This document shows positions 1 to 6,642 of a DNA stretch of 12,654 nt, in pieces; positions within the stretch are counted from its first letter, which is position 1; each line of letters starts with the position of its first letter. The notes below the pieces were generated by a model. That model was given only the letters and a program-made list of their open reading frames with translations. It did not search any database and was not told where the DNA came from. Location of the stretch: contig CAYJIS010000056.1 of the NCBI GenBank assembly GCA_964370315.1, forward strand, positions 1 to 12,654, in the 5' to 3' direction. The translations under genes and the position numbers were made by a program. This stretch comes from CAYJFX01 sp964370315 (lineage in GTDB: Bacteria > Spirochaetota > Spirochaetia > Treponematales > Treponemataceae).

Positions 1-33
1 TCGTTCTGAGCCAGGATCAAACTCTCCATGATA
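1..33 (-). rRNA. rrs: 16S ribosomal RNA, 5' end (partial)
   Basis: Read on the minus strand, bases 25 to 1 are the near-universal start of bacterial 16S rRNA (AGAGTTTGATCCTGGCTCAG followed by AACGA). This is the site of the common 27F primer. Only the first ~30 bases of the gene are inside the window; the rest lies off the left edge. The exact mature 5' end is inferred from alignment to known 16S genes and could be a few bases either side of 33. The gene is transcribed leftward, in the same direction as pgsA behind it. Confidence 0.96.
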
Positions 34-328
34 TTATTCAAAGGTCCGAAGACCAGTGATTTCATTTTGATGTCTGTCCCTTATTCTTAAAGGAACATCA
101 GATACATCTTGCGACATATCCTCTGACTAACAATCTCTCGATTGTCATATTTTCGGTTCGTGTTTTTTTCTTCCGCTAATTCCAATTTCTTAAAATTAGC
201 TTCACGCTCTCTTATACTACATAATTGCTTATGTCAATTAAACTTTCGTTTAATTATCTTTCTTTCCTTCCCTATTTATTTCTCAAGTTTCTCTTCTCAC
301 CTTCTGCTGTTACTCATCAGCGGCGAGT
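34..328 (-). other. 16S rRNA leader (5' external transcribed spacer)
   Basis: This is about 295 bases between the predicted rRNA promoter and 16S, with no credible gene. On the minus strand it holds several hairpins. At 43-54 a perfect GGTC-TTCG-GACC stem carries a UUCG tetraloop just before 16S. At 69-99 an interrupted stem is closed by GATGT/ACATC. At 130-145 a 6-bp stem (ACAATC/GATTGT) has a GAGA loop. Bases 97-84 read TGTTCCTTTAAGAA, which loosely resembles the boxA antitermination element of rRNA leaders. Such leaders normally guide RNase processing and antitermination; the role here is inferred from position and structure only. Confidence 0.6.
211..237 (-). promoter_or_regulatory. Possible second rRNA promoter (P2)
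   Basis: Inside the leader the minus strand has a perfect TTGACA (232-237) followed by TATAAG (211-216). The 15-bp spacing is shorter than ideal. Tandem promoters are common at rRNA operons, which makes this plausible, but the spacing keeps it tentative. Confidence 0.3.
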
Positions 329-334
329 GTTGAT

Positions 335-364
335 AATATATCATAAAGCCCTATTAAGTGTCAA
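335..364 (-). promoter_or_regulatory. rRNA operon main promoter
   Basis: The minus strand has a perfect -35 TTGACA (359-364), an 18-bp spacer and a -10 TATATT (335-340), giving a start near 328. Directly upstream (365-423) A-tracts lie in the position of an UP element. The combination of consensus -35, upstream A-tracts and 16S downstream makes this the best candidate for the principal rRNA promoter. Confidence 0.8.
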
Positions 365-423
365 CACCCTTTTTAAACTTTTTTCACTTTTTTGCTCTTT
401 TTTTTGGAAAAACTACTTTTTTT
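365..423 (-). promoter_or_regulatory. Phased A-tract (UP-like) region of the rRNA promoter
   Basis: Runs of A on the minus strand (T on the plus strand) occur at 370-374, 379-384, 388-393, 398-405 and 417-423, with an opposite run at 408-412. The centres are about 9-11 bases apart, close to one helical turn. Such phasing predicts intrinsic DNA bending and a binding surface for the alpha C-terminal domain of RNA polymerase. Activity is inferred. No gene is credible here. Confidence 0.55.
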
Positions 424-499
424 CGTTATAAATCTCTAAAATCGAAGCTATTTAGCGAAAAAACGTAGCATTTTTTGTACTTAGTTAGAAAAATACATT

Positions 500-1084
500 T
501 TATTTTGCATTTTTTGCTTTAAAATACAGCACTACGTAATTTGCAAAAGATGCATAAGAAGCTAGAACACAGATAGCATAGAACACAACATTTACAGTAA
601 TTAGCGTACTTATTGAAATAGAGCTCTCAAATCCTAAGCGAAAAAACGATTCTAAAGTCAAAGAAAAAAAGCCTGCAAGCACATACAAAACCGTTTTTAT
701 CTTACCACCCATAACTGCGCCCATCGAAAAACCCTCTTTTTGAGCTAACAATCTTATGAATAGGATAGACATTTCTCTCAAAACAATCAACACCAACATC
801 CACATTGGCATATACCCAGAGTGTACGTAGCAAAAAAACACTGTTACATGCAAAACAACATCAGCAAATGGGTCAAAAAATTTTCCAAAATCACTAATAT
901 CGTTGTTTTTTCGAGCAAAATATCCATCTAGAAAATCAGTAAACTCTGCAAAAAGGAGAAATGGCCATAAAATAACCACTGATGCAATCACAAAATTTCC
1001 AGTCCACTCGGGTATCATGTATATTAAATAAAAAAGTGGGGCAAAAATTATTCTTACCCATGTAAAAGCATCTGATATTCTCAT
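500..1084 (-). CDS. pgsA: CDP-diacylglycerol-glycerol-3-phosphate 3-phosphatidyltransferase
   Basis: A 194-residue integral membrane enzyme that makes phosphatidylglycerophosphate from CDP-diacylglycerol and glycerol-3-phosphate, the committed step to phosphatidylglycerol. The CDP-alcohol phosphotransferase signature is complete: D50, D53-G54, A57-R58, G67, D71 and D75 (pattern D-x2-DG-x2-AR-x8-G-x3-D-x3-D). Several hydrophobic helices surround it. The N-terminus (MRISDAFTWVRI) aligns with the usual start of PgsA proteins. The ATG at 1084 is fixed because an in-frame TGA lies 12 bases upstream with no other start codon between. No Shine-Dalgarno is visible; a promoter ends 6 bases before the ATG, so the mRNA may be leaderless. 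It follows the membrane-protein gene by 52 bases. The exact CDP-alcohol transferase substrate is inferred from overall resemblance to PgsA. No clear terminator follows before the rRNA promoter. Confidence 0.88.
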   Translation of the reverse strand: MRISDAFTWVRIIFAPLFYLIYMIPEWTGNFVIASVVILWPFLLFAEFTDFLDGYFARKNNDISDFGKFFDPFADVVLHVTVFFCYVHSGYMPMWMLVLIVLREMSILFIRLLAQKEGFSMGAVMGGKIKTVLYVLAGFFSLTLESFFRLGFESSISISTLITVNVVFYAICVLASYASFANYVVLYFKAKNAK

Positions 1085-1090
1085 TTGGTC

Positions 1091-1119
1091 ATAATATCAA
1101 AAAACAAAAAAATAATCAA
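1091..1119 (-). promoter_or_regulatory. Candidate leaderless promoter of pgsA
   Basis: The minus strand carries TTGATT (1114-1119), a 17-bp spacer and TATTAT (1091-1096), followed by six bases (GACCAA) and then the pgsA ATG. Transcription from this site should begin at or next to the A of the ATG. The region is AT-rich, so chance matches are easier; the exact 17-bp spacing and the lack of a Shine-Dalgarno support it. Confidence 0.5.
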
Positions 1120-1136
1120 CATACGAGCATTGATAA

Positions 1137-1883
1137 TCAATAAGTCTCTAAAGTCATAACAGAATTCTGTTTATAAAAACTAAGCGTTACATCTTTTTCA
1201 GAAACATTTAAATCATCACCGTAAACAATAAACTGTTTTTGAAGCTCTGGTCCCTGCATAATCATGCTCGACGCAAGTATCACAATTCTTTGCAATACTG
1301 ATCCATCATTTAACTCTGATATAGTTTTTGAAAAAAGCATTGTAGATTTTTTTCCAATTTGCGAATCATCTTCTAAAAAAACTACATCAGAAACCCAATA
1401 ACGTGGCAATGGTAATAAATTTTTGTATGATAGTGTTACCCCTTGAACGCACACGATATCTCCTGAAGAAACCGTAACTACATACTCTTGGGGCAAAGTA
1501 GAATACGAATTAATAAAGAGAAACATAAAAAAACCATAATAAATTACATACAACGGTATGATAACAGGTATAAGAATTTTAAAAAAAAGTGTTATGCTAA
1601 AGGATAATAAGAATAAGATAGTGTAATATGTTCCATCAATTAAACTAAAAGTACTCAATATAAACTGCCAATCAGTTGCGATTAGCAATGTGGCTATACA
1701 TGCAATAGCAACACTAAGAGCTATACAAAAAAACTCCATCCATCGTCTGTACATTTTATATGCACTATCTGAGCTAACATACTTACCACTAACATGCAGT
1801 TTCAACCAAGAAAAAAGACATGCAATTGAAACTGCAAAACTCACTACAAAAAATATTGATAATAAATCAAACAAATCAGTCAT
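1137..1883 (-). CDS. Hypothetical membrane protein, four predicted helices
   Basis: A 248-residue protein I do not recognise. The N-terminal half is hydrophobic, with four likely membrane helices at about residues 5-27, 50-70, 86-104 and 105-126. The last two are nearly continuous and form a hairpin. Residues ~130-248 form a polar domain rich in beta-type sequence, with no catalytic motif I can name. A short positively charged loop (KMYRRW, residues 43-48) precedes the second helix. The start ATG lies three bases after the stop of the cytidylate-kinase-like gene, and an AAGG motif near that gene's end can serve as ribosome site, so the two are translationally coupled. The link to the kinase-like gene and pgsA suggests an envelope role, but this is only guilt by association. 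Confidence 0.8.
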   Translation of the reverse strand: MTDLFDLLSIFFVVSFAVSIACLFSWLKLHVSGKYVSSDSAYKMYRRWMEFFCIALSVAIACIATLLIATDWQFILSTFSLIDGTYYTILFLLSFSITLFFKILIPVIIPLYVIYYGFFMFLFINSYSTLPQEYVVTVSSGDIVCVQGVTLSYKNLLPLPRYWVSDVVFLEDDSQIGKKSTMLFSKTISELNDGSVLQRIVILASSMIMQGPELQKQFIVYGDDLNVSEKDVTLSFYKQNSVMTLETY

Positions 1884-1886
1884 GAA

Positions 1887-2708
1887 TTATGGATACGCCT
1901 TAAAATCTTGCACAATACTTATTGCCGACTCAATTTTTTTATCGGGCATAATTTCTTTTGAAAGAGAAATGGCATTCTCAACCAATACAGCAGAATCTGC
2001 AATTCCTTGTAGTGTAACAGTATCACCATCAATCACTGCTCTCAAAAAATTAATATTTAAATGATGTTCAAAAACAAGTACATTAACCAAACGTTGAGCC
2101 TGTAATAATTCTTGTATTTTCTTTTCACCTTGTTTATCAAGTTGTGGTGTAATAAGGTTTGAGACCATTTCACCTAGAACTAATGCAGCTGTTTTTTGGG
2201 TAAACGTACCCGTATTTAATACCATATGAAACTGAGATGCATCACTTAACGAAAGATTAAAAAAACTTTTATGAAAACCTTCTCTGTTTGTGTCACTTTC
2301 TTCAATTCGTTTTATTGCCTGCTTTTCATCCCAATTAAACTCATTCATGAGACGTTCTACACGTATATCGTCTTTTGAAACAAAACGAACCGATAATAGA
2401 TTTGGGACATCTTCCAAAATAACAAATGCACCACGGCCAATTAATATACAGTCCCCCATCGAGGCGGCTTCTAAAACTGCAGTTTGCAAATAATCTAAAT
2501 ACTCATCTCTGTCTTTTGCTAGAGAAGCAAAAAAACCCGGTTTTCTTTCATCATATTTTTCTAATTTTTCCTTTGGAAACCCTAATTCAATTATTTTGCT
2601 TTCAATTTCTTTCCTGCCAATAAATTTGTATTTTAACTTTTTTGCCAATTCATTAGCAACCTCATCCCCAAGTGCAGCAACCTGTCTGGAAATAGCGATT
2701 ATAGCCAT
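1887..2708 (-). CDS. Cytidylate-kinase-like protein with C-terminal BON-like domain
   Basis: This 273-residue protein has an N-terminal half (about 1-185) that resembles the cytidylate-kinase-like family: the start IIAISRQ, the LAKKLKYKFIGRKEIE stretch, and a second core strand with GRGAF at residues 91-95. The nucleotide loop is unusual. Where family members usually read SRxxGSGG, this one reads SRQVAALG (residues 7-14), with no lysine or paired glycines. Residues ~215-266 look like a BON domain, with the central dGDTVTLQGIADSA pattern and an alternating helix-strand layout. BON domains usually sit in envelope or periplasmic proteins and bind lipid, but no signal peptide is present here. The start is supported by a strong AGGAGGG ribosome site 5 bases upstream. 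It heads the run that continues into the membrane protein and pgsA. Kinase activity is doubtful; a regulatory role is possible. Confidence 0.72.
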   Translation of the reverse strand: MAIIAISRQVAALGDEVANELAKKLKYKFIGRKEIESKIIELGFPKEKLEKYDERKPGFFASLAKDRDEYLDYLQTAVLEAASMGDCILIGRGAFVILEDVPNLLSVRFVSKDDIRVERLMNEFNWDEKQAIKRIEESDTNREGFHKSFFNLSLSDASQFHMVLNTGTFTQKTAALVLGEMVSNLITPQLDKQGEKKIQELLQAQRLVNVLVFEHHLNINFLRAVIDGDTVTLQGIADSAVLVENAISLSKEIMPDKKIESAISIVQDFKAYP

Positions 2709-2743
2709 AATACCCTCCTACATTTCTCATACTCAAGTATTGT

Positions 2744-2774
2744 ATCATAGTTTGATCTTTGCCAGCCTTGACAA
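2744..2774 (-). promoter_or_regulatory. Candidate promoter of the kinase-like gene
   Basis: On the minus strand TTGTCA (2769-2774) and TATGAT (2744-2749) are 19 bp apart. An alternative -10, TACAAT, sits at 2739-2744. The -35 overlaps the -35 of the divergent NUDIX promoter almost base for base. The long spacer makes the precise assignment uncertain, but a promoter is expected in this divergent gap. Confidence 0.4.
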
Positions 2775-2796
2775 ATAACCCTACTTATATTATACA
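2768..2796 (+). promoter_or_regulatory. Promoter of the NUDIX gene
   Basis: The plus strand has a perfect TTGACA (2768-2773), a 17-bp spacer and TATACA (2791-2796), predicting a start near 2803. The ATG at 2796 therefore lies inside the promoter and cannot be translated from this transcript. This points to the ATG at 2856 as the real start. Confidence 0.65.
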
Positions 2797-2855
2797 TGGG
2801 GTATGGCAAAAACACAAGTTATTTTATGGTGTTTTTTTTAACAACTGGGGGAAAA

Positions 2856-3434
2856 ATGAAAGAAAATCTTACTTGGATAACAAAAGAAAAAACTCAAATC
2901 TTTAATGCTCGAATAATGGAAATATGTAACCAATCAGCAATTTCTCCCGACGGAGAGGAATCCCATTTTATTGTAGTTGAAGCTCCTGATTGGGTCATAA
3001 CAATCCCCGTAATTAGTGCGGATCAAGCAAAAAAAGAATATGGCATAGATGAAGAATGCTTTTTGATGGTTTCACAGTGGCGCCACGGAAGTGAAGAACT
3101 GAGCATAGAATTCCCGGGTGGTGTTATTGAACGGGGTGAGGATCCCTCTATTGGTGCTAAAAGAGAGCTACGAGAAGAAACCGGGTATGCAGCAAATGAT
3201 TTGATTCATCTCAGTAGCCTAAACCCAAATCCTGCAATTTTTAAAAATACATTGCATATTTTTTTAGCAAAAAACCTCACCAATACCCATTCACTTAATT
3301 TAGATCATGACGAGTATGTCGGCTTTAAGGCTGTTCCAGTGCGGGAAGTAATAACAAGTATGGGTAAAAAACCATACACGCATGCATTAATGTCTACAGC
3401 TCTATTACTGTATATTCAAAACGAAAAAATATAA
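2856..3434 (+). CDS. NUDIX hydrolase, ADP-ribose pyrophosphatase-like
   Basis: A 192-residue cytoplasmic hydrolase that should cleave a nucleoside diphosphate linked to another group. The NUDIX box is intact at residues 89-111: G89, E95, R103-E104-L105, E107-E108 and G110-Y111. The preceding QWRHGSEELSIEFPGG segment (residues 74-89) is typical of the ADP-sugar pyrophosphatase group, in which ADP-ribose is the usual substrate; substrate specificity here is inferred. I chose the ATG at 2856 because a GGGGGAAAA ribosome site precedes it and because the longer reading from 2796 starts within the -10 box. It is transcribed alone, divergent from the kinase-like gene. A long hairpin at 3553-3582 lies between its end and the convergent LysM gene. 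Confidence 0.86.
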   Translation: MKENLTWITKEKTQIFNARIMEICNQSAISPDGEESHFIVVEAPDWVITIPVISADQAKKEYGIDEECFLMVSQWRHGSEELSIEFPGGVIERGEDPSIGAKRELREETGYAANDLIHLSSLNPNPAIFKNTLHIFLAKNLTNTHSLNLDHDEYVGFKAVPVREVITSMGKKPYTHALMSTALLLYIQNEKI

Positions 3435-3547
3435 ACTCGCAAGTCAACTTTAGTGACACATAACCCTACACGAAAACAGTTGCTTTACAACAGAATTGTA
3501 TAATAGATTTAATATACTTTTAAACCACTACAAAAAAAATGATTTGT

Positions 3548-3582
3548 AAAAAAAAGGCATTCAGTATTAACTGAATGCCTTT
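3548..3582 (-). terminator. Intrinsic terminator after the LysM gene
   Basis: A perfect 13-bp stem (3553-3565 with 3570-3582, core GGCATTCAGT) with an ATTA loop is followed on the minus strand by eight Ts (3555-3548). It begins 10 bases after the LysM gene stop. On the plus strand only three Ts follow, so it may stop NUDIX transcripts less well. Confidence 0.88.
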
Positions 3583-3592
3583 GCATTATGTA

Positions 3593-4291
3593 TTATTGTG
3601 CACCGTAAGTATCGTAAGAAACGCTTGGTGAATAAACACCCTCTCTAATTTCACCAGTTAAACTAGGAATTTGCATTTTCATACCTGGATGAATCAAGTC
3701 GGGATTATTAGGATCACTCATACCATCTTTATTTGCTTGGTATAAATTTTCCCAAAGCAATGGATTATTATAAACAAATGACTTACCAGAAATATTCCAA
3801 TAACAGTCTTTTGAAGTTGCCCATGGTGTAACAACATAATATTCTGGGAGTGGTTTTATTTCTTTGATACCATCCAAAGCTGCGAGCACTTCATCTGCAT
3901 ATAATGTAGCTGTTGCCCAGTTTTCAATATCATATGCTAACTCTGCATTTTCAAGCGCTTTTTCACCTGTTTCAAATGCCATCGGATAGTATACTTCTGC
4001 TTGAATTCCTCTAGCATACACAACTCTATTTCGTGCATAGATTAGGCGTGTATTTGCTTCATACTTTGCAAGCATTTCTGAAATATAGAGCTCTGACAAT
4101 TCAGCATTTTCTTCAGCTAATACAGCATATTCAACTGATAAATCATATTCTCCATTGTCGAATGCGGTTTCTGATTGCGCTGTATATTGTCGAGCCAATC
4201 GTGCGTACTCATTATTAGCGTAGCTTTGTGCTATAAGGGAAGAAACCCCAACGCAAAGTAAAGCAATTGTAATTAGTAAAATCTTTTTCAT
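3593..4291 (-). CDS. Secreted protein with helical repeats and LysM-like domain
   Basis: A 232-residue exported protein. Residues 1-21 form a signal peptide (KK, then a hydrophobic core ending SSLIA) with likely cleavage before QS; no lipobox cysteine is present. Residues ~25-145 are strongly helical and alanine-rich, with TPR-like spacing (for example the FDNGEYDLSVEYAVLAEENA segment). Residues ~151-209 resemble a LysM domain of the treponemal type: YYVV..., YWNISGKSFVYNNPLLW, YQANKDG and LIHPGMKMQIP. LysM domains bind peptidoglycan, so the protein probably sits in the periplasm at the cell wall. Translation is coupled to the lipoprotein gene upstream: its ATG shares an A with that gene's TAA, and a GGGGG ribosome site lies inside the end of that gene. 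A terminator follows. The name is a structural guess, not a proven function. Confidence 0.78.
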   Translation of the reverse strand: MKKILLITIALLCVGVSSLIAQSYANNEYARLARQYTAQSETAFDNGEYDLSVEYAVLAEENAELSELYISEMLAKYEANTRLIYARNRVVYARGIQAEVYYPMAFETGEKALENAELAYDIENWATATLYADEVLAALDGIKEIKPLPEYYVVTPWATSKDCYWNISGKSFVYNNPLLWENLYQANKDGMSDPNNPDLIHPGMKMQIPSLTGEIREGVYSPSVSYDTYGAQ

Positions 4292-5154
4292 TATTCGCCC
4301 CCTTCGTTTACTTCTTCACTTTCAGCATCTAATGCTTCAACATCAGCAAGTGGTACTATCGAATCAGCTGCAACTGCAACCTCTTCTGCTTGTGCAGTTC
4401 TTTGCTTTGCTCTTTCAATAGCCTCTTCTGCTAGCATTCTCTTTTCTACTACTGTTTCGTAAACAAAAGTCATATCTGTAAGTGCAATTTTAAAGTTTTC
4501 ATATGCGCTTTCTGCATTATTTGTTTTTAAGTCATTGTCACCTTGTGTAAAGAATACTACTGCAGCAGAATAGTTATCTTTATCTGCAACACCTGCCTTA
4601 ATTTGATCTGCTTGCGCTTTTATTGCTAAAAACTTATTTCGTTCTTCGTTAGCCAATGAAGCAAAGGCTGTATTTAATACAAGCAAATATGCATCAGCAG
4701 CTTCTTTTGCTGCATCATAATATTCTTTTCCATCTGCCCCAGAATTAAATAAGTCCGTAGCTTTATCTAAGGCAAGTCCACCTGCTTCATAACTTGCAGG
4801 GTCATAATCAACAAATCCTAGTGCATCTATTCTATCACGTGATGTAGCCGCTATTGCACTTTGTTCTAATGCTCTATATTGATTTAATATATCTGTAGCA
4901 GCTTTGTTGAATTCTTTTTCATCTCCGCCTTCTTCATAAACAACATGAGCCTCAGAAGATACCACATCAACTACATCTAATTCAACAGGGAAATAGTGCT
5001 CTGCTCCTGCAGCAACAGCTCTTTCACGAGCCCCTTCTATATCTAGCTTTAATTGCTCATTTTGTGTTGCTAAATCACCCACTCCGTCAGTTGATTTGCA
5101 AGCAGACAGAGATAGTGCTAAGACACACATTCCTGCTAAAATCCATTTTCTCAT
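4291..5154 (-). CDS. Lipoprotein with helical repeats
   Basis: This 287-residue protein has a classic lipoprotein signal: MRKW, a hydrophobic stretch and the lipobox L-S-A-C with C19 as the lipidation site. The mature protein is acidic and almost wholly helical, with alanine-rich segments such as DYDPASYEAGGLALDKA and AESAYENFKIALTDMTF that look like degenerate TPR repeats. The C-terminus (from about residue 245) is a likely coiled coil ending in a Glu-rich tail. It probably sits on the periplasmic face of the inner or outer membrane and may act with the LysM protein encoded by the next gene, which overlaps by one base. An AGGAGG ribosome site lies 6 bases before the ATG. I do not recognise a named family. 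Confidence 0.78.
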   Translation of the reverse strand: MRKWILAGMCVLALSLSACKSTDGVGDLATQNEQLKLDIEGARERAVAAGAEHYFPVELDVVDVVSSEAHVVYEEGGDEKEFNKAATDILNQYRALEQSAIAATSRDRIDALGFVDYDPASYEAGGLALDKATDLFNSGADGKEYYDAAKEAADAYLLVLNTAFASLANEERNKFLAIKAQADQIKAGVADKDNYSAAVVFFTQGDNDLKTNNAESAYENFKIALTDMTFVYETVVEKRMLAEEAIERAKQRTAQAEEVAVAADSIVPLADVEALDAESEEVNEGGE

Positions 5155-5287
5155 ATAAGCCTCCTAGTAACTTATGTAATGCATAAATAAACATTACGCA
5201 TAGTTTTTTAGAGTTTCTTCTTCCATCGAAATACCTATTTCATAAAAGTCTAAAAAGAACCCTAAATCCCTTCTATCCCCTATTACC

Positions 5288-5316
5288 ATAATACAATAAT
5301 ATTAGAACAAATGCAA
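5288..5316 (-). promoter_or_regulatory. Promoter of the lipoprotein-LysM pair
   Basis: The minus strand has TTGCAT (5311-5316), a 17-bp spacer and TATTAT (5288-5293). The predicted start near 5281 leaves an untranslated leader of about 125 bases. That leader contains a 6-bp stem (GTAATG/CATTAC, 5176-5197) just before the ribosome site; I see no known riboswitch in it. Confidence 0.55.
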
Positions 5317-5368
5317 CATTTTTTTTACATTTTTCTTTGATTTTTATGTTAAAAACCTATAAAATCGT

Positions 5369-5374
5369 TATAAT
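5369..5374 (+). promoter_or_regulatory. -10 box of the PC4-like gene
   Basis: A perfect TATAAT lies 20 bases before the ATG, with an AAGGAG ribosome site in between. The -35 region is poor (ATGTTA at 17 bp), so the promoter is either weak or needs an activator. Confidence 0.5.
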
Positions 5375-5394
5375 ATATACTAAGGAGAATCACA

Positions 5395-5619
5395 ATGGAT
5401 AATGAATTTACATTTACAATTGAAAAAGAATTTGGCGTTCTTTCAACTAACAAATCTGGATGGGAAACAAAGTTAACCAGTGTTTCATGGGGTGGTAGAC
5501 CTGCAAAATACGACCTTCGCTCATGGGCACCGGATGGTGAAAAAATGAGTAAAGGCATATCTCTTACTGGTGAGGAAGTAAAAATACTTAAGGACTTATT
5601 AAACGGTATAGATTTGTAG
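5395..5619 (+). CDS. PC4/YdbC-like single-stranded DNA-binding protein
   Basis: A 74-residue protein of the YdbC family, bacterial relatives of the eukaryotic coactivator PC4. The family pattern is clear: FGVLSTNKSGWETKLTSVSW, then GGRPAKYDLRSWAPD and EKMSKGISLT, followed by a short C-terminal helix (EEVKILKDLL). Known members (for example YdbC of Lactococcus lactis) form dimers that bind single-stranded DNA through the beta sheet; the same role is inferred here. The ATG has an AAGGAG ribosome site 7 bases upstream. The length matches the family. Its last 21 bases overlap the end of holA on the opposite strand. A run of seven Ts just beyond the stop (5629-5635) may help termination, but I see only a weak stem before it. 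Confidence 0.85.
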   Translation: MDNEFTFTIEKEFGVLSTNKSGWETKLTSVSWGGRPAKYDLRSWAPDGEKMSKGISLTGEEVKILKDLLNGIDL

Positions 5620-6642
5620 CTCTCTGCCTTTTTTTACAACTAGGGAATATAAAAGCTCTTGTAAAAGAGTTTCCTCAACCATATTCCCCGTTGTTCGAAT
5701 ACTCATATCGGTTTTTGACAATAAAGACAAACACAAAACTGTTTCTTTTTGATTCCAAAGCTTTGACGCTTGCGTATATTGAGTTTGCATTTTTTTGCTA
5801 GCAAAACCATTAATTTTTAAATCAAAATCACTTGCTATAGTATTGCTATGCAATGTATGCCAAAGCATAAGCTTTCGAAAACAATGCGTTAGAGCAGCAA
5901 TAAGTGGAACAAACGAAGATTCTTTGGAATTTCGTATATGCTGTAAAATTGCTAAGGATGCACTTAATCTTTCTTGAGTGCTTTTTTCTGTATTACAAAG
6001 ACTCGCAAAAAGAGTAAAAGCGGACTCTTCTCTACTATGACTAAGAACAGAGTCAACTTCATCAACTCCTATATGCTGACCTTTTTTATAGCATAGCGAA
6101 AACCGAGAACATTCACTTCGCAGTGTTTCTGTATTGTTTTCTATCAAATCAAGTATTGTATCAATAGCATCTGCATCAATTGAAAAACCTTCATTTAAAA
6201 ACCAATTGCGTACCCAGTCATTTTTTTGATTTTCAAACATTTCCCAAAAAACTTTTTTGTTTTGCTTTGGTATTGCCCCTTCAAGTTTTTTGTCAACTGA
6301 TATGTCATCTGAAACTAAAAAAAGCCATGACGTGTTTTCTTCTGGTGATTTTTTTTCCTGACTAGTAACCCACTCAGCAAGCAAAGCAATGTCTTCTTTT
6401 TTCTTTATTGTCTCTACGCCCCGAAAAACAACAAATCTCATTGCAGAAAAAAGCGATCCATTTTGTAATAACGATAAGACTTGCGAAACAGGCGTTTCAT
6501 TTGCATAGAAAACATCTTCGTCTACCGCACCCATTTTTCTTATTTTTTGCTTATAGTGATTTATCTCATCATTTTTATTGCCAATTTCAGGTCCTAAAAA
6601 AAGCCATACGGGAGCTTGATTTTTCGGATTTTGAGCTGCCAC
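5599..6642 (-). CDS. holA: DNA polymerase III delta subunit
   Basis: A 347-residue protein matching the clamp-loader delta subunit, which opens the beta sliding clamp during replication. It has the usual length and layout: an N-terminal AAA+-like region without a working P-loop (VWLFLGPEIGNKNDEI), the strand/helix segment MRFVVFRGVETIKKKEDIALL, the central WVRNWFLNEGFSIDADAIDTI stretch with LRSECSRFSL, and a helical C-terminal domain ending LLQELLYSLVVKKGRELQ. The sequence is divergent, as is normal for HolA. The start is a GTG that overlaps the lexA stop by one base (TAGTG), with an AAGGA ribosome site inside the end of lexA, so translation is coupled. The 3' end overlaps the PC4-like gene tail to tail by 21 bases. 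Confidence 0.85.
   Translation of the reverse strand: MAAQNPKNQAPVWLFLGPEIGNKNDEINHYKQKIRKMGAVDEDVFYANETPVSQVLSLLQNGSLFSAMRFVVFRGVETIKKKEDIALLAEWVTSQEKKSPEENTSWLFLVSDDISVDKKLEGAIPKQNKKVFWEMFENQKNDWVRNWFLNEGFSIDADAIDTILDLIENNTETLRSECSRFSLCYKKGQHIGVDEVDSVLSHSREESAFTLFASLCNTEKSTQERLSASLAILQHIRNSKESSFVPLIAALTHCFRKLMLWHTLHSNTIASDFDLKINGFASKKMQTQYTQASKLWNQKETVLCLSLLSKTDMSIRTTGNMVEETLLQELLYSLVVKKGRELQIYTV

Noticed and set aside
142..431. Short plus-strand frames across the rRNA leader and its A-tract region
   Set aside because: They are low-complexity Phe/Ser/Leu-rich readings of T-rich DNA, lack ribosome sites and lie over the rRNA promoter and leader.
440..499. Terminator after pgsA
   Set aside because: There are T-runs and a few partial inverted repeats (TAGC/GTAGC), but no stem of convincing length or G+C content.
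2796..2855. Longer N-terminus for the NUDIX protein from the ATG at 2796
   Set aside because: That ATG is inside the -10 region of a TTGACA-17-TATACA promoter and has no ribosome site; the ATG at 2856 follows a G-rich ribosome site and fits the family.
3499..3504. Perfect TATAAT on the plus strand after the NUDIX gene
   Set aside because: No -35 at a proper distance and no gene downstream on that strand.
5176..5197. 6-bp hairpin before the lipoprotein ribosome site as a riboswitch
   Set aside because: The stem is short and AT-rich and matches no riboswitch core known to me.
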